Shown: positions 1-5,332, numbered from the stretch's first letter. The stretch is 7,480 nucleotides of DNA from Methanocorpusculum sp. (GCA_017622255.1 JAGARL010000053.1:1-7480); one strand, 5' to 3'. Notes: a model not told the origin generated them from the sequence alone. A program made the numbers and translations.

Positions 1-35
1 ATCTTTAGACCCGGGTTCGACCCCCGGCCTTGGCC
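1..35 (+). tRNA. 3' part of a tRNA, probably tRNA-His (5' part outside the window)
   Basis: Positions 11-27 form a perfect T arm: stem CCGGG, loop TTCGACC, stem CCCGG. Then come a 7-nt acceptor strand CCTTGGC (28-34) and base 73 = C (35). The 5' acceptor strand, expected to be GCCAAGG, lies outside the window. CCA is not encoded. C73 is the usual discriminator of tRNA-His in prokaryotes, paired with an extra G at -1, and the visible 3' anticodon stem TCTTT (2-6) plus 4-nt variable loop AGAC fits that species. The anticodon is not visible, so the identity is inference while the tRNA itself is well supported. Confidence 0.8.
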
Positions 36-47
36 TTTCTTTTTCTG
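36..47 (+). terminator. T-tract terminator after the tRNA
   Basis: A pyrimidine run TTTCTTTTTCT starts right after the discriminator base. Archaeal RNA polymerase can terminate at oligo-T tracts without a hairpin, and tRNA genes commonly end this way. No stable stem precedes it apart from the tRNA itself. Confidence 0.5.
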
Positions 48-63
48 AATTTTCTTGCATCAC

Positions 64-83
64 AAACATCTTAACGGATGTTT
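64..83. promoter_or_regulatory. Dyad AAACATC-N6-GATGTTT upstream of the zinc-ribbon gene
   Basis: Two perfect 7-bp arms, AAACATC (64-70) and GATGTTT (77-83), flank the 6-bp spacer TTAACG and end 15 bp before the start codon of the zinc-ribbon gene. A TATA-like core would be expected near position 72 for a leaderless transcript, so a protein bound to this dyad would sit on the promoter. The dyad is seen directly; operator function is inferred. Confidence 0.35.
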
Positions 84-98
84 TCCATATAATTTCCC

Positions 99-443
99 AT
101 GGGATTCTTCGATGATTTAAAAGCAACCGCAAAGACAGAGATGGACGGCGTCAAGAAAAATGTAAAAGCTGCACAGATCCAGTCTGAATTAAACGACTTA
201 AAGCGTGCAGAGACCGAACTCTATGCAGAGATTGGACGCCTTTGTGTTGCAGAATCCGGAGTCGAAACCTTTGGCGATACCGGTGTCAAACTCATGGATG
301 TGCAGGAAAAAATCCTTGCAAAGGAAGCAGAGATTGCCGAAGTAAAAGGACCGATAGCTGAGAAAGTCTGCCCGAAATGCGGAGCGGAAGTCACTGCCGA
401 TATGAAGTTCTGCGGAAACTGCGGAGTCAGACTCGGCGAATAA
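99..443 (+). CDS. Small coiled-coil protein with C-terminal zinc ribbon
   Basis: The protein has 114 residues. Residues 1-85 are highly charged and predicted helical, with heptad-like stretches around 24-50 and 63-83. The N-terminus MGFFDDLK resembles the start of many small zinc-ribbon proteins. The C-terminus holds a compact zinc ribbon with ligands C91, C94, C105 and C108 (CPKC-x10-CGNC), the double-CxxC type found in many proteins of unknown function. There is no signal peptide or membrane segment, so it is probably cytoplasmic. It stands alone between a tRNA and a convergent acetyltransferase. No Shine-Dalgarno precedes ATG 99, as with other first genes in this window. Zinc binding is well supported by the motif; the biological role is unknown, and a scaffold or nucleic-acid/protein-binding role is only a guess. 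Confidence 0.85.
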   Translation: MGFFDDLKATAKTEMDGVKKNVKAAQIQSELNDLKRAETELYAEIGRLCVAESGVETFGDTGVKLMDVQEKILAKEAEIAEVKGPIAEKVCPKCGAEVTADMKFCGNCGVRLGE

Positions 444-445
444 TA

Positions 446-456
446 TTCTCTTTTTT
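446..456 (+). terminator. T-tract terminator of the zinc-ribbon gene
   Basis: The run TTCTCTTTTTT begins 3 nt after the TAA stop of the zinc-ribbon gene and reaches the stop codon of the convergent acetyltransferase. There is no hairpin, consistent with archaeal oligo-T termination. Only 11 bp separate the two convergent genes, so read-through would give antisense RNA. Confidence 0.45.
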
Positions 457-937
457 AGAACCAGCGCATCATTACAACAGCATCTTCGCCGTCGGAATAG
501 TAGCCGCCGAACACTAACACATCCTCATAGTCGAGGCGTTCGTAAAATCCGTGAGCGTTGGTGTTGCTTTTTCGAACCTCCAGACTGCATGCCCGGCATC
601 CTTCGAGGAAAAAGTCCCGCTCAACTCTTCGAAGCAGCAGTCTTCCGATGCCGAATCCCCGCATCTCCGGTGTTACTGCGATATTACAGACATGCCCGTA
701 TTTTTCCTCATCGGTGTCTTCGATAGCCCCGGCTGAGAATCCGACAATTCTGCCGTCTGCTTCTGCAACGTAAAACGAGGTGAGATAGAGCGTCATCATC
801 TCAATCATGGCCTTGTAATCCCAGGGATCATGGAAACAGAGAAGTTCAATCCGGTAGATATCCGGGATATCCTCTAACGTTGCTTTGCGGATAGTGCATC
901 CTGCCCGCGTACCGCCAACTCCGTTTACAATTACCAT
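455..937 (-). CDS. rimI: RimI/Nat-type GNAT N-acetyltransferase
   Basis: The protein has 160 residues, normal for single-domain GNAT enzymes that transfer acetyl from acetyl-CoA to protein N-terminal amines. A GNAT fold covers roughly residues 15-158. Motif A is NIAVTPEMRGFGIGRLLL (85-102), with the R93-G94-x-G96-x-G98 pyrophosphate loop. LEVRKSN (119-125) and the helix NAHGFYERLDYE (127-138) follow. YYSDGEDAVVM (146-156) matches the conserved RimI/archaeal Nat ending. Archaeal members act as N-terminal acetyltransferases of broad substrate range, not strictly on ribosomal S18. ATG 937 is chosen because no other start lies near the domain edge; residues 1-14 are an extra tail. It diverges from the DUF1015 gene. 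The symbol reflects family; substrates cannot be read from sequence. Confidence 0.88.
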   Translation of the reverse strand: MVIVNGVGGTRAGCTIRKATLEDIPDIYRIELLCFHDPWDYKAMIEMMTLYLTSFYVAEADGRIVGFSAGAIEDTDEEKYGHVCNIAVTPEMRGFGIGRLLLRRVERDFFLEGCRACSLEVRKSNTNAHGFYERLDYEDVLVFGGYYSDGEDAVVMMRWF

Positions 938-940
938 CTG

Positions 941-950
941 CTATTTTACT
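941..950 (+). promoter_or_regulatory. TATA-like box of the DUF1015 gene
   Basis: CTATTTTACT is centred about 32 bp upstream of ATG 978, which has no Shine-Dalgarno. It lies only 3 bp from the start codon of the divergent acetyltransferase, so the two promoters are interleaved in 40 bp. The match to an archaeal TATA box is moderate. Confidence 0.35.
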
Positions 951-963
951 ATTGAACTCCAAA

Positions 964-974
964 CAATTATATTA
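964..974 (-). promoter_or_regulatory. TATA-like box of the acetyltransferase gene
   Basis: Read on the minus strand this is CTAATATAATT, centred about 31 bp upstream of the acetyltransferase start codon. With the usual archaeal TATA-to-start distance the RNA would begin a few bases before the ATG, giving a nearly leaderless message. No Shine-Dalgarno is present, which agrees. Confidence 0.45.
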
Positions 975-977
975 GCT

Positions 978-2234
978 ATGGTTACCATCTATCCATTCAA
1001 GGGACTTCACCCGTCTGATGAGGCATTCAAAACGGTTCCGTCTGTTCCGTACGATGTCATTGAGCGCGACGAAGCAGCCGCAGAAATTGCGGAGAACCCA
1101 AATACTCTTCTCCGTGTCATCAGAACTGATGCCGAACTCTTAGACACCGACCCGTATGATGATGCCATCTACGAGCGTGCCAAAGAGATGTTTGCCAAGT
1201 TCAAGGCAGACGGACTCTTTGTCGAGGACGAGAAGGATGCATACTATATTTACCGCATCACCTTAGGCGGTCAGACCTTCACCGGCCTTGTCTCCTGCGT
1301 ATCCGTTGCCGAGTACAAGGATGACACCATCAAGAAACACGAGCTTACCCGCTATGAGAAGGAAGAGGACAGAACTCGCCACATCGATGCGGTCTCTGCC
1401 CACACCGGACAGGTCTTCCTTCTCTACAAGGATGGGGGGGATGTCTTAGCAACACTCAAGGCAATGGCTGATGCAAAACAGCCGATTGGCGAGTACACCT
1501 CCAAAGGCGGAAACCTTCACCAGCTCTACCGCGTAGATGCAGAAGAAGAGGTCGCAAAGATTACTGAGATGTTCTCTGCAATCCCGAACCTCTACATCGC
1601 AGACGGTCACCACCGTGCAAAGTCCTCTGCAAATGTCTATGACAGACGCCTTGCGGAAAACCGCGTAACCCCGGATGCAGAACGCTTCATGAGTGTGCTC
1701 TTCGCCCATGATTCGGTTACCATCTACGGATACCACCGCTTAATCCGCGACCTTGCCGGACTGAACGCAGATCAGTTCTTATCCGACTTACGTCTCCGCT
1801 TCGATGTTACGCAGATTAAGAAGGTCGATGTGAAGAAGAACGCCGTTCCGGCACTCGAGAAAGGAGAGGACATGCATGTTATCCACCTCTATCTTGAGAG
1901 CAACTGGTATGAACTTACCCGCAAGGCTGATGAGAATGCCGATGCAATCGAGAGACTTGACGTCTCCGTTCTCCAGAACCTTGTCTTAGATGACATGCTT
2001 GCCATCTTTGACCCGAGAGGAGACCCGAGAATCTCCTTCGTCGGCGGAATTGTCCCGCTTGCGGATGTTATCAAGGATGTTGACAGCGGCGAGTTCTCTG
2101 CTGCCTTTATCATGCAGCCGGTAACTGCCCAGCAGGTAATCGACGTGGCAGATGCAGGTCTTATCATGCCGCCGAAATCTACCTGGTTTGAACCAAAGCT
2201 CCTCTCCGGAATGGTAATCCACGAGATTCACTAA
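978..2234 (+). CDS. DUF1015 family protein (ParB/serine-kinase-like motif)
   Basis: The protein has 418 residues from ATG 978, normal for the DUF1015 (COG4198) family. The N-terminus MVTIYPFKGLHP, then the PYDVI segment and LLRVIR around residues 24-50, are typical of the family. The most conserved block is IADGHHRAKSS, with D209-G210-H211-H212-R213. It resembles the DGHHR signature of ParB/sulfiredoxin-fold serine kinases such as SerK and SbnI, so nucleotide or phosphotransfer chemistry is possible but unproven for this protein. It looks soluble and cytosolic, without signal or membrane segments. I chose ATG 978 because upstream in-frame codons back to 885 run through the divergent acetyltransferase start and its promoter and do not look like family sequence. 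A run of seven G at 1434-1440 leaves the frame intact. Monocistronic, with its own terminator. Confidence 0.85.
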   Translation: MVTIYPFKGLHPSDEAFKTVPSVPYDVIERDEAAAEIAENPNTLLRVIRTDAELLDTDPYDDAIYERAKEMFAKFKADGLFVEDEKDAYYIYRITLGGQTFTGLVSCVSVAEYKDDTIKKHELTRYEKEEDRTRHIDAVSAHTGQVFLLYKDGGDVLATLKAMADAKQPIGEYTSKGGNLHQLYRVDAEEEVAKITEMFSAIPNLYIADGHHRAKSSANVYDRRLAENRVTPDAERFMSVLFAHDSVTIYGYHRLIRDLAGLNADQFLSDLRLRFDVTQIKKVDVKKNAVPALEKGEDMHVIHLYLESNWYELTRKADENADAIERLDVSVLQNLVLDDMLAIFDPRGDPRISFVGGIVPLADVIKDVDSGEFSAAFIMQPVTAQQVIDVADAGLIMPPKSTWFEPKLLSGMVIHEIH

Positions 2235-2260
2235 CCGGATTTCCTCCGGTTCTTTTTTTT
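2233..2260 (+). terminator. Hairpin plus T8 terminator after the DUF1015 gene
   Basis: Stem AACCGGA (2233-2239) pairs perfectly with TCCGGTT (2245-2251) around loop TTTCC; C and eight T follow. The stem begins inside the TAA stop codon. This is the clearest intrinsic-type terminator in the window. Confidence 0.8.
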
Positions 2261-2308
2261 GTTTGTTTCTGTTCTGCCGTCATCAGTGTGCCATTAGTGA
2301 CAAAACAT

Positions 2309-2357
2309 CAATAAACACAACAAATGGTGGGTTTGGTCATGGTTTGTTGTTTTATTG
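2309..2357. repeat. Bulged 15-bp inverted repeat upstream of the RHH gene
   Basis: CAATAAA (2309-2315), one unpaired C, and ACAACAAA (2317-2324) are the reverse complement of TTTGTTGT (2343-2350) directly followed by TTTATTG (2351-2357). The 18-nt loop is G/T-rich. No T-tract follows and the upstream gene already has its terminator, so an operator or protein-binding dyad is likelier than a terminator. Its role is inferred. Confidence 0.55.
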
Positions 2358-2363
2358 TGTATT

Positions 2364-2429
2364 ATTTAACAGTATTTTGTAATTATGTGCATTTTTGAGT
2401 GCTATTTAAGTCTCAAAACACTGTTAAAT
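2364..2429. repeat. 16-bp inverted repeat (one mismatch) spanning the RHH promoter
   Basis: ATTTAACAGTATTTTG (2364-2379) pairs with CAAAACACTGTTAAAT (2414-2429) at 15 of 16 positions; the outer ten are perfect. The 34-nt interior contains the likely TATA box of the RHH gene and one arm of a second, nested dyad. The right arm ends 22 bp before the chosen start codon. This is the layout expected for an autoregulated promoter; binding by the RHH protein is inferred. Confidence 0.6.
2393..2418 (+). promoter_or_regulatory. TATA-like box framed by a TTTTGAG-N12-CTCAAAA dyad
   Basis: TATTTAAG (2403-2410) is the best TATA-like element for the RHH gene; transcription would start near 2433, leaving about 19 nt of leader before ATG 2452. 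Perfect 7-bp arms TTTTGAG (2393-2399) and CTCAAAA (2412-2418) flank it almost symmetrically. A repressor bound to this dyad would exclude TBP. The same TATTTAA heptamer also occurs at 2363-2369. Confidence 0.45.
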
Positions 2430-2451
2430 GCAAACGGCTTATATATTGTGC

Positions 2452-2784
2452 ATGGAAGAACAGACCCTTAGCCCGACAAAGCAGAGAGTTACCTTCTATG
2501 CTCCGAAAACTGTTCTGGATATTATCGAACAGGTTAAAGTTGAACGCGGTGATGACAGCATTACCGATGCTGTGTGTCAGATTATCATCGAATATGGAAC
2601 ACACAAGCAGCTCCAGCGTATTGAAAGTGTCATCGACGGCAAGTTTTCTGCAGCACTTGAGGAAATCAATGCGCTCAAGATTCAGAACGAAACCCTGCGT
2701 GACCGCCTGTCTCTTGTTGAGTCCAAGTGTGCATCGGTAAACCGTGCAGTTTCCGAGATGCAGAGTACTTACAAACGCGAATAA
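2452..2784 (+). CDS. Small ribbon-helix-helix-like DNA-binding protein with coiled-coil tail
   Basis: The protein has 110 residues from ATG 2452. Residues 11-17 (QRVTFYA) look like the DNA-contacting beta strand of a ribbon-helix-helix fold. Helix A is about 18-32 (KTVLDIIEQVKVER), a GDD turn follows, and helix B is about 36-49 (SITDAVCQIIIEYG). Residues 51-103 form a long charged helix with heptad character, probably a coiled coil for dimer or tetramer assembly, and the tail is basic (KRE). An in-frame ATG at 2428 would add eight residues. I prefer 2452 because the likely TATA box places transcription start near 2433 and because the ribbon then sits close to the N-terminus. Neither start has a Shine-Dalgarno. 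Several inverted repeats upstream suggest autoregulation. No toxin partner is adjacent. I do not recognise a named family member. Confidence 0.7.
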   Translation: MEEQTLSPTKQRVTFYAPKTVLDIIEQVKVERGDDSITDAVCQIIIEYGTHKQLQRIESVIDGKFSAALEEINALKIQNETLRDRLSLVESKCASVNRAVSEMQSTYKRE

Positions 2785-2801
2785 CAATCCGGATAAAATA
2801 G

Positions 2802-2817
2802 AGGGAGGATTCTCCCT
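2802..2817. terminator. Hairpin between convergent RHH and hdeD genes
   Basis: AGGGAG (2802-2807) and CTCCCT (2812-2817) pair around the loop GATT in the 40-bp gap between two convergent stop codons. On the minus strand the stem is followed by a T-rich CTATTTTAT, so it suits hdeD termination best. On the plus strand only weak A/T sequence follows. It may serve both genes. Confidence 0.55.
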
Positions 2818-2824
2818 TATATGA

Positions 2825-3394
2825 TTATTCAGCAGAACTGCTGAGGTCTTTTTTCACCACATATGCTTCCGCAAGGGAAAGTACGGCATTTACGATTAAT
2901 CCGATTCCGAGAATAAGCACCAGTGCTTCTGCACCAAGGCCTGGATTTATCAGGAAGATAATACCGACCGCTCCTTCAACGATACCAAGGAGAATCGTTA
3001 AAATCCGCATGCCAAGCGAGATATCGTGCCCGAAGGCGAGAACGATATCTGCGATACCGGCAATAATCGCCATAAGGCCGATAATAATCGCTGCAAAGGA
3101 TGCCATAAATGCCGGGCTGATAAAGGAATAGATTGCAAGGCAGATGCCGATAATTCCGAGAATTACCACCAGCCAGTTTCTTTTGAAGAAACCGAATGCG
3201 GAAAATCCGGAGAAAATCAGTGCGATTGAGATAACAAGCAGGAAGAATGCAAGAAGATATGCACTCAGATTCAGTGCTGCGAAGGGGAAAGCAAGGCAGA
3301 AGATTCCAAGAACAACAAAGATGATAGCCTTGATAATCATTGCCTTCCAGACTCCGTCAGACGGAGCGTCTTCGAAGATAACAAAGGAATCCAT
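2825..3394 (-). CDS. HdeD/DUF308 family six-helix membrane protein
   Basis: The protein has 189 residues and is very hydrophobic, with six probable membrane helices at about 17-36, 42-67, 74-92, 97-121, 128-149 and 154-175. The helices form Gly-rich pairs separated by short polar turns such as FFKRN (69-73), FGHDIS (121-126) and INPG (149-152), the tandem pattern of DUF308/HdeD proteins. Its size matches E. coli HdeD (about 190), an inner-membrane protein linked to acid stress; archaeal members have no established function. The N-terminal 15 residues and the basic/Ser tail VKKDLSSSAE are probably cytoplasmic. It lies downstream of birA on the same strand, but a 147-bp gap with its own TATA-like box argues for separate transcription. 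No Shine-Dalgarno is present, and a leaderless mRNA is likely. Confidence 0.82.
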   Translation of the reverse strand: MDSFVIFEDAPSDGVWKAMIIKAIIFVVLGIFCLAFPFAALNLSAYLLAFFLLVISIALIFSGFSAFGFFKRNWLVVILGIIGICLAIYSFISPAFMASFAAIIIGLMAIIAGIADIVLAFGHDISLGMRILTILLGIVEGAVGIIFLINPGLGAEALVLILGIGLIVNAVLSLAEAYVVKKDLSSSAE

Positions 3395-3415
3395 GAGTAG
3401 TGATTATCTCATGTC

Positions 3416-3425
3416 CAGATAAAGG
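3416..3425 (-). promoter_or_regulatory. TATA-like box of hdeD, placed for a leaderless mRNA
   Basis: On the minus strand the sequence is CCTTTATCTG, with TTTATC centred 26-27 bp before the A of the hdeD start codon. That spacing puts transcription start at or next to the ATG. The first copy of the repeated palindrome (3442-3454) lies about 20 bp further upstream. Confidence 0.5.
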
Positions 3426-3441
3426 TAGAGAACGAAGCAGT

Positions 3442-3530
3442 TTTTGCCGCAAAATTCACGCAGGAAATTATTTTAATCTCTTCTTTGCGGCAGAATATTC
3501 GTTTTTGGTTGCGGCATTTTTTGCCGCAAA
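3442..3530. repeat. Four copies of a TTTGC(C/G)GCAAA-like near-palindrome
   Basis: The core TTGCGGCA or its complement TGCCGCAA occurs at 3445-3452, 3485-3492, 3509-3516 and 3522-3529. The first copy extends to the odd palindrome TTTTGC-C-GCAAAA (3442-3454), and the fourth matches TTTGC-C-GCAAA. Copies 2 and 3 are in the other central orientation with one or two edge mismatches. Copies 3 and 4 face each other and form an 8-bp stem with a T5 loop. They fill the gap between birA and hdeD upstream of the hdeD promoter. Tandem regulator sites are the simplest reading; a short intergenic repeat element is the alternative. Confidence 0.6.
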
Positions 3531-3541
3531 CGCGGGAAGGA

Positions 3542-4336
3542 TTACGGTATCCGAAGCGTCACTTCTCCGGATACCAGCGTCCTGGAGAGACCATTTTCCA
3601 AAACAATCAGCCCGCCGTTTTCATTAATCCCAACCGCATCTGCCTCATGCCACACGCCTGCTTCCAAGTAGCGAACCGGTTTTCCGATAACTGCTGAACG
3701 CATCCGATAGTCCTCGATGAACTTCCGGGATGCAAGGTCTCTTGTCTCTGCGAGAAGATTTTTCAGAATCTCTGCAGTCAGCACATTGCGGGAGATAGGG
3801 GGTTTTGAAAACAGCACGCCTGCGGTGTCCTGCAGTTCTTTTGGAAACTCCTGTGCGGAAAAGTTGATGCCGATTCCAAGAATAACGGCATCTATTGTCT
3901 CTCCTGCAGACACTGCCTCGCAGGAGATGCCGCAGACTTTTTTTCCGTCAACAAGGATATCATTCACCCACTTAATCTGCGGCCGCACAGAAGAGACTGC
4001 CTCAACTGCTTTGCAGACCGCAACCGAAGCGGCAGTGGTGATAAGGACTGCATCGGAAAATGCGAGATTCAGATGGAGAATCACACTCATGTAGATGCCG
4101 CCGGATGGTGCAAAGAAACTTCGTCCAAGGCGTCCCCTTCCTGCGGTCTGCGCGTCTGCAAGTATTGTTGTTCCATGCGGGACTGTCTTTACAATTTTTG
4201 CGGCATCCAGATTGGTGGATTCGGTTGTCTCAAGGACAATGATGTCTCCGGAAAAATCCTCTGGAAGGAGGGATTTTATCGCATCCGCTGATAATATGTC
4301 GGTATTTTTCTTTTCGGATGCGGGGACGTTTTTCAT
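3542..4336 (-). CDS. birA: Biotin--[acetyl-CoA-carboxylase/pyruvate carboxylase] ligase, no HTH domain
   Basis: The protein has 264 residues. It activates biotin with ATP to biotinyl-AMP and transfers it to the carrier lysine of a carboxylase; in methanogens this is pyruvate carboxylase subunit B. The catalytic core runs from about residue 30: ETTESTN (36-42), the adenylate-binding loop GRGRLGR (66-72), PSGGIYMSV (77-85), KWVNDILVDGKKVCGI (122-137) with K133 as the equivalent of the essential E. coli lysine, and GIGIN (154-158). The C-terminal SH3-like domain is about 215-264. The N-terminal 29 residues are too short for the winged HTH of bifunctional BirA, so this is a monofunctional ligase and not itself a repressor. 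The gene diverges from the por operon. No Shine-Dalgarno and no well-placed TATA box are visible. Family assignment is secure; the target protein is inferred. Confidence 0.93.
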   Translation of the reverse strand: MKNVPASEKKNTDILSADAIKSLLPEDFSGDIIVLETTESTNLDAAKIVKTVPHGTTILADAQTAGRGRLGRSFFAPSGGIYMSVILHLNLAFSDAVLITTAASVAVCKAVEAVSSVRPQIKWVNDILVDGKKVCGISCEAVSAGETIDAVILGIGINFSAQEFPKELQDTAGVLFSKPPISRNVLTAEILKNLLAETRDLASRKFIEDYRMRSAVIGKPVRYLEAGVWHEADAVGINENGGLIVLENGLSRTLVSGEVTLRIP

Positions 4337-4347
4337 GAACGTATATC

Positions 4348-4357
4348 AGCGTACGCT
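4348..4357. promoter_or_regulatory. Perfect palindrome AGCGTACGCT in the birA/por divergent region
   Basis: A 10-bp perfect palindrome lies 11 bp upstream of the birA start codon and about 55 bp upstream of the porB TATA box. A regulator bound here could affect either gene. Ten-base palindromes arise by chance at low frequency, so operator function is only a possibility. Confidence 0.25.
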
Positions 4358-4410
4358 ATCTTCGGCAATAAGGATTCGCCCTTGCCTGCCAGATCAAAGA
4401 GTAAGCCTCA

Positions 4411-4419
4411 TTATAATTC
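4411..4419 (+). promoter_or_regulatory. TATA box of the por operon, placed for a leaderless mRNA
   Basis: TTATAATTC is centred 27 bp before the A of the porB ATG (4442), the standard archaeal TATA-to-start spacing. Transcription would begin at or next to the start codon. The absence of any Shine-Dalgarno before porB agrees. Confidence 0.6.
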
Positions 4420-4441
4420 GTGACAAATAAATACTGATTTC

Positions 4442-5332
4442 ATGACGGAAATACCGAAAGAAGAGATGCTCTTAAAGTGTCCCTCAACCTGTGCAGGCTG
4501 CGGTTCACTCTTAGCTCTCCGCTATATCTTAAAGGCAGCAGGAAAAGATACTGTCTTAGTCATTCCTGCCTGCTGTAACAGTGTCATTCAGGGTGTGTAC
4601 CCATACATGCTCCACACTGTGCCTGTATATAACATCGCCTTTGCCGCAGCTGCCGCCTGTGCATCCGGTATGAGCGAAGCACTTCGTGCAAAAGGACAGA
4701 AGACCAACGTTATCGTCTACGCCGGAGACGGAGGAACTGCAGATATCGGAATTCAGGCCCTCTCCGGAGCGCTTGAGCGTGGAGAAGACTTCCTCTACAT
4801 CTGCTACGACAACGAAGCATACGGAAATACCGGAATGCAGCGCTCGGGAGCAACCCCGCTTGGTGCTATCACTACCACCACCCCGAACGGAAAGCGTGTT
4901 GTCAAGAAGGATCTCGACAGAATTATCGAGGCACACAACCTGCCGTATCAGGCAACCGCCTGCGCATCCTATCCGGCAGACATCTACAACAAGGTCAAGA
5001 AGGCATTATCCATTCCGGGACCAAAGTTCATCCACATCTTAGCACCATGCCCGCCGGGATGGAGAACTCCGTCTGAGAAGACCGTTGAGATTGGAAAGAT
5101 GGCTGTCAAGAGCGGAATCTGGGTGCTCTGGGAGAAGGAATATGATAAACTCACCATCAGCGCACCGTCCAGAGCTGCTATGAAGAAGCCGATGCCGGTA
5201 ATCGACTACCTGAAAGCTCAGGGAAGATTCAAGAAGGTTGACGAAGAGACCGCAGCCCAGATTCAGGCAAACGTTGACAAGAACCTCAAAAAGATTGCCG
5301 CTGAAGTCAGAATTCAGGAGGAAACCGCATGA
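4442..5332 (+). CDS. porB: Pyruvate:ferredoxin oxidoreductase (pyruvate synthase), beta subunit
   Basis: The protein has 296 residues, normal for PorB. This subunit binds thiamine diphosphate and a [4Fe-4S] cluster and, with PorA, interconverts pyruvate + CoA and acetyl-CoA + CO2 with ferredoxin as electron carrier. In an autotrophic methanogen it runs toward pyruvate synthesis. The TPP/Mg site is GDGGTADIG (95-103) with the partner YDNEAYGNTG (122-131). Likely cluster ligands are C17 and C20 in CPSTCAGCG, C44 or C45 in PACCNS, and C203 in APCPPGW. The neighbours supply the other three subunits. It is the first gene of the operon, apparently leaderless. Related 2-oxoacid enzymes (Vor, Kor, Ior) share the fold; subunit sizes and the alpha-subunit motifs favour Por. 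Confidence 0.93.
   Translation: MTEIPKEEMLLKCPSTCAGCGSLLALRYILKAAGKDTVLVIPACCNSVIQGVYPYMLHTVPVYNIAFAAAAACASGMSEALRAKGQKTNVIVYAGDGGTADIGIQALSGALERGEDFLYICYDNEAYGNTGMQRSGATPLGAITTTTPNGKRVVKKDLDRIIEAHNLPYQATACASYPADIYNKVKKALSIPGPKFIHILAPCPPGWRTPSEKTVEIGKMAVKSGIWVLWEKEYDKLTISAPSRAAMKKPMPVIDYLKAQGRFKKVDEETAAQIQANVDKNLKKIAAEVRIQEETA
5316..5321 (+). promoter_or_regulatory. Shine-Dalgarno AGGAGG of porA
   Basis: AGGAGG lies inside the end of porB, 7 nt before the porA ATG. It fixes the porA start at 5329 and shows that internal operon genes rely on ribosome binding sites, unlike porB. Confidence 0.7.

Noticed and set aside
885..977. N-terminal extension of the DUF1015 frame back to ATG 885
   Set aside because: It would overlap the divergent acetyltransferase by 53 bp and run through both promoters, and the family N-terminus MVTIYPFKG begins at 978.
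1434..1440. Run of seven G in the DUF1015 gene as a possible frameshift
   Set aside because: The frame continues with good family sequence on both sides, so no frameshift is present; it is only a slippage-prone tract.
2439..2446. TTATATAT as the TATA box of the RHH gene
   Set aside because: Transcription would start near 2469, inside the reading frame with no usable start codon downstream. TATTTAAG at 2403-2410 fits better, though this box could serve as an initiation-region A/T stretch.
2262..2451. Replication origin in the A/T-rich, repeat-rich gap
   Set aside because: No ORB-like G-rich motifs and no orc1/cdc6 gene nearby; the repeats are single dyads, not iterated boxes.
2413..2787. 124-codon minus-strand frame and 113-codon plus-strand frame over the RHH gene
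   Set aside because: Both are shadows. The RHH frame has the domain-like pattern, while these have no recognisable domain and cover the promoter repeats.
3509..3529. Hairpin TTGCGGCA-T5-TGCCGCAA as the birA terminator
   Set aside because: On the birA strand no T tract follows the stem (A-rich instead), and the arms belong to a set of four palindromic copies better read as binding sites.
3542..4336. BirA as a bifunctional ligase/repressor
   Set aside because: Only about 29 residues precede the catalytic core, too few for the winged helix-turn-helix domain.
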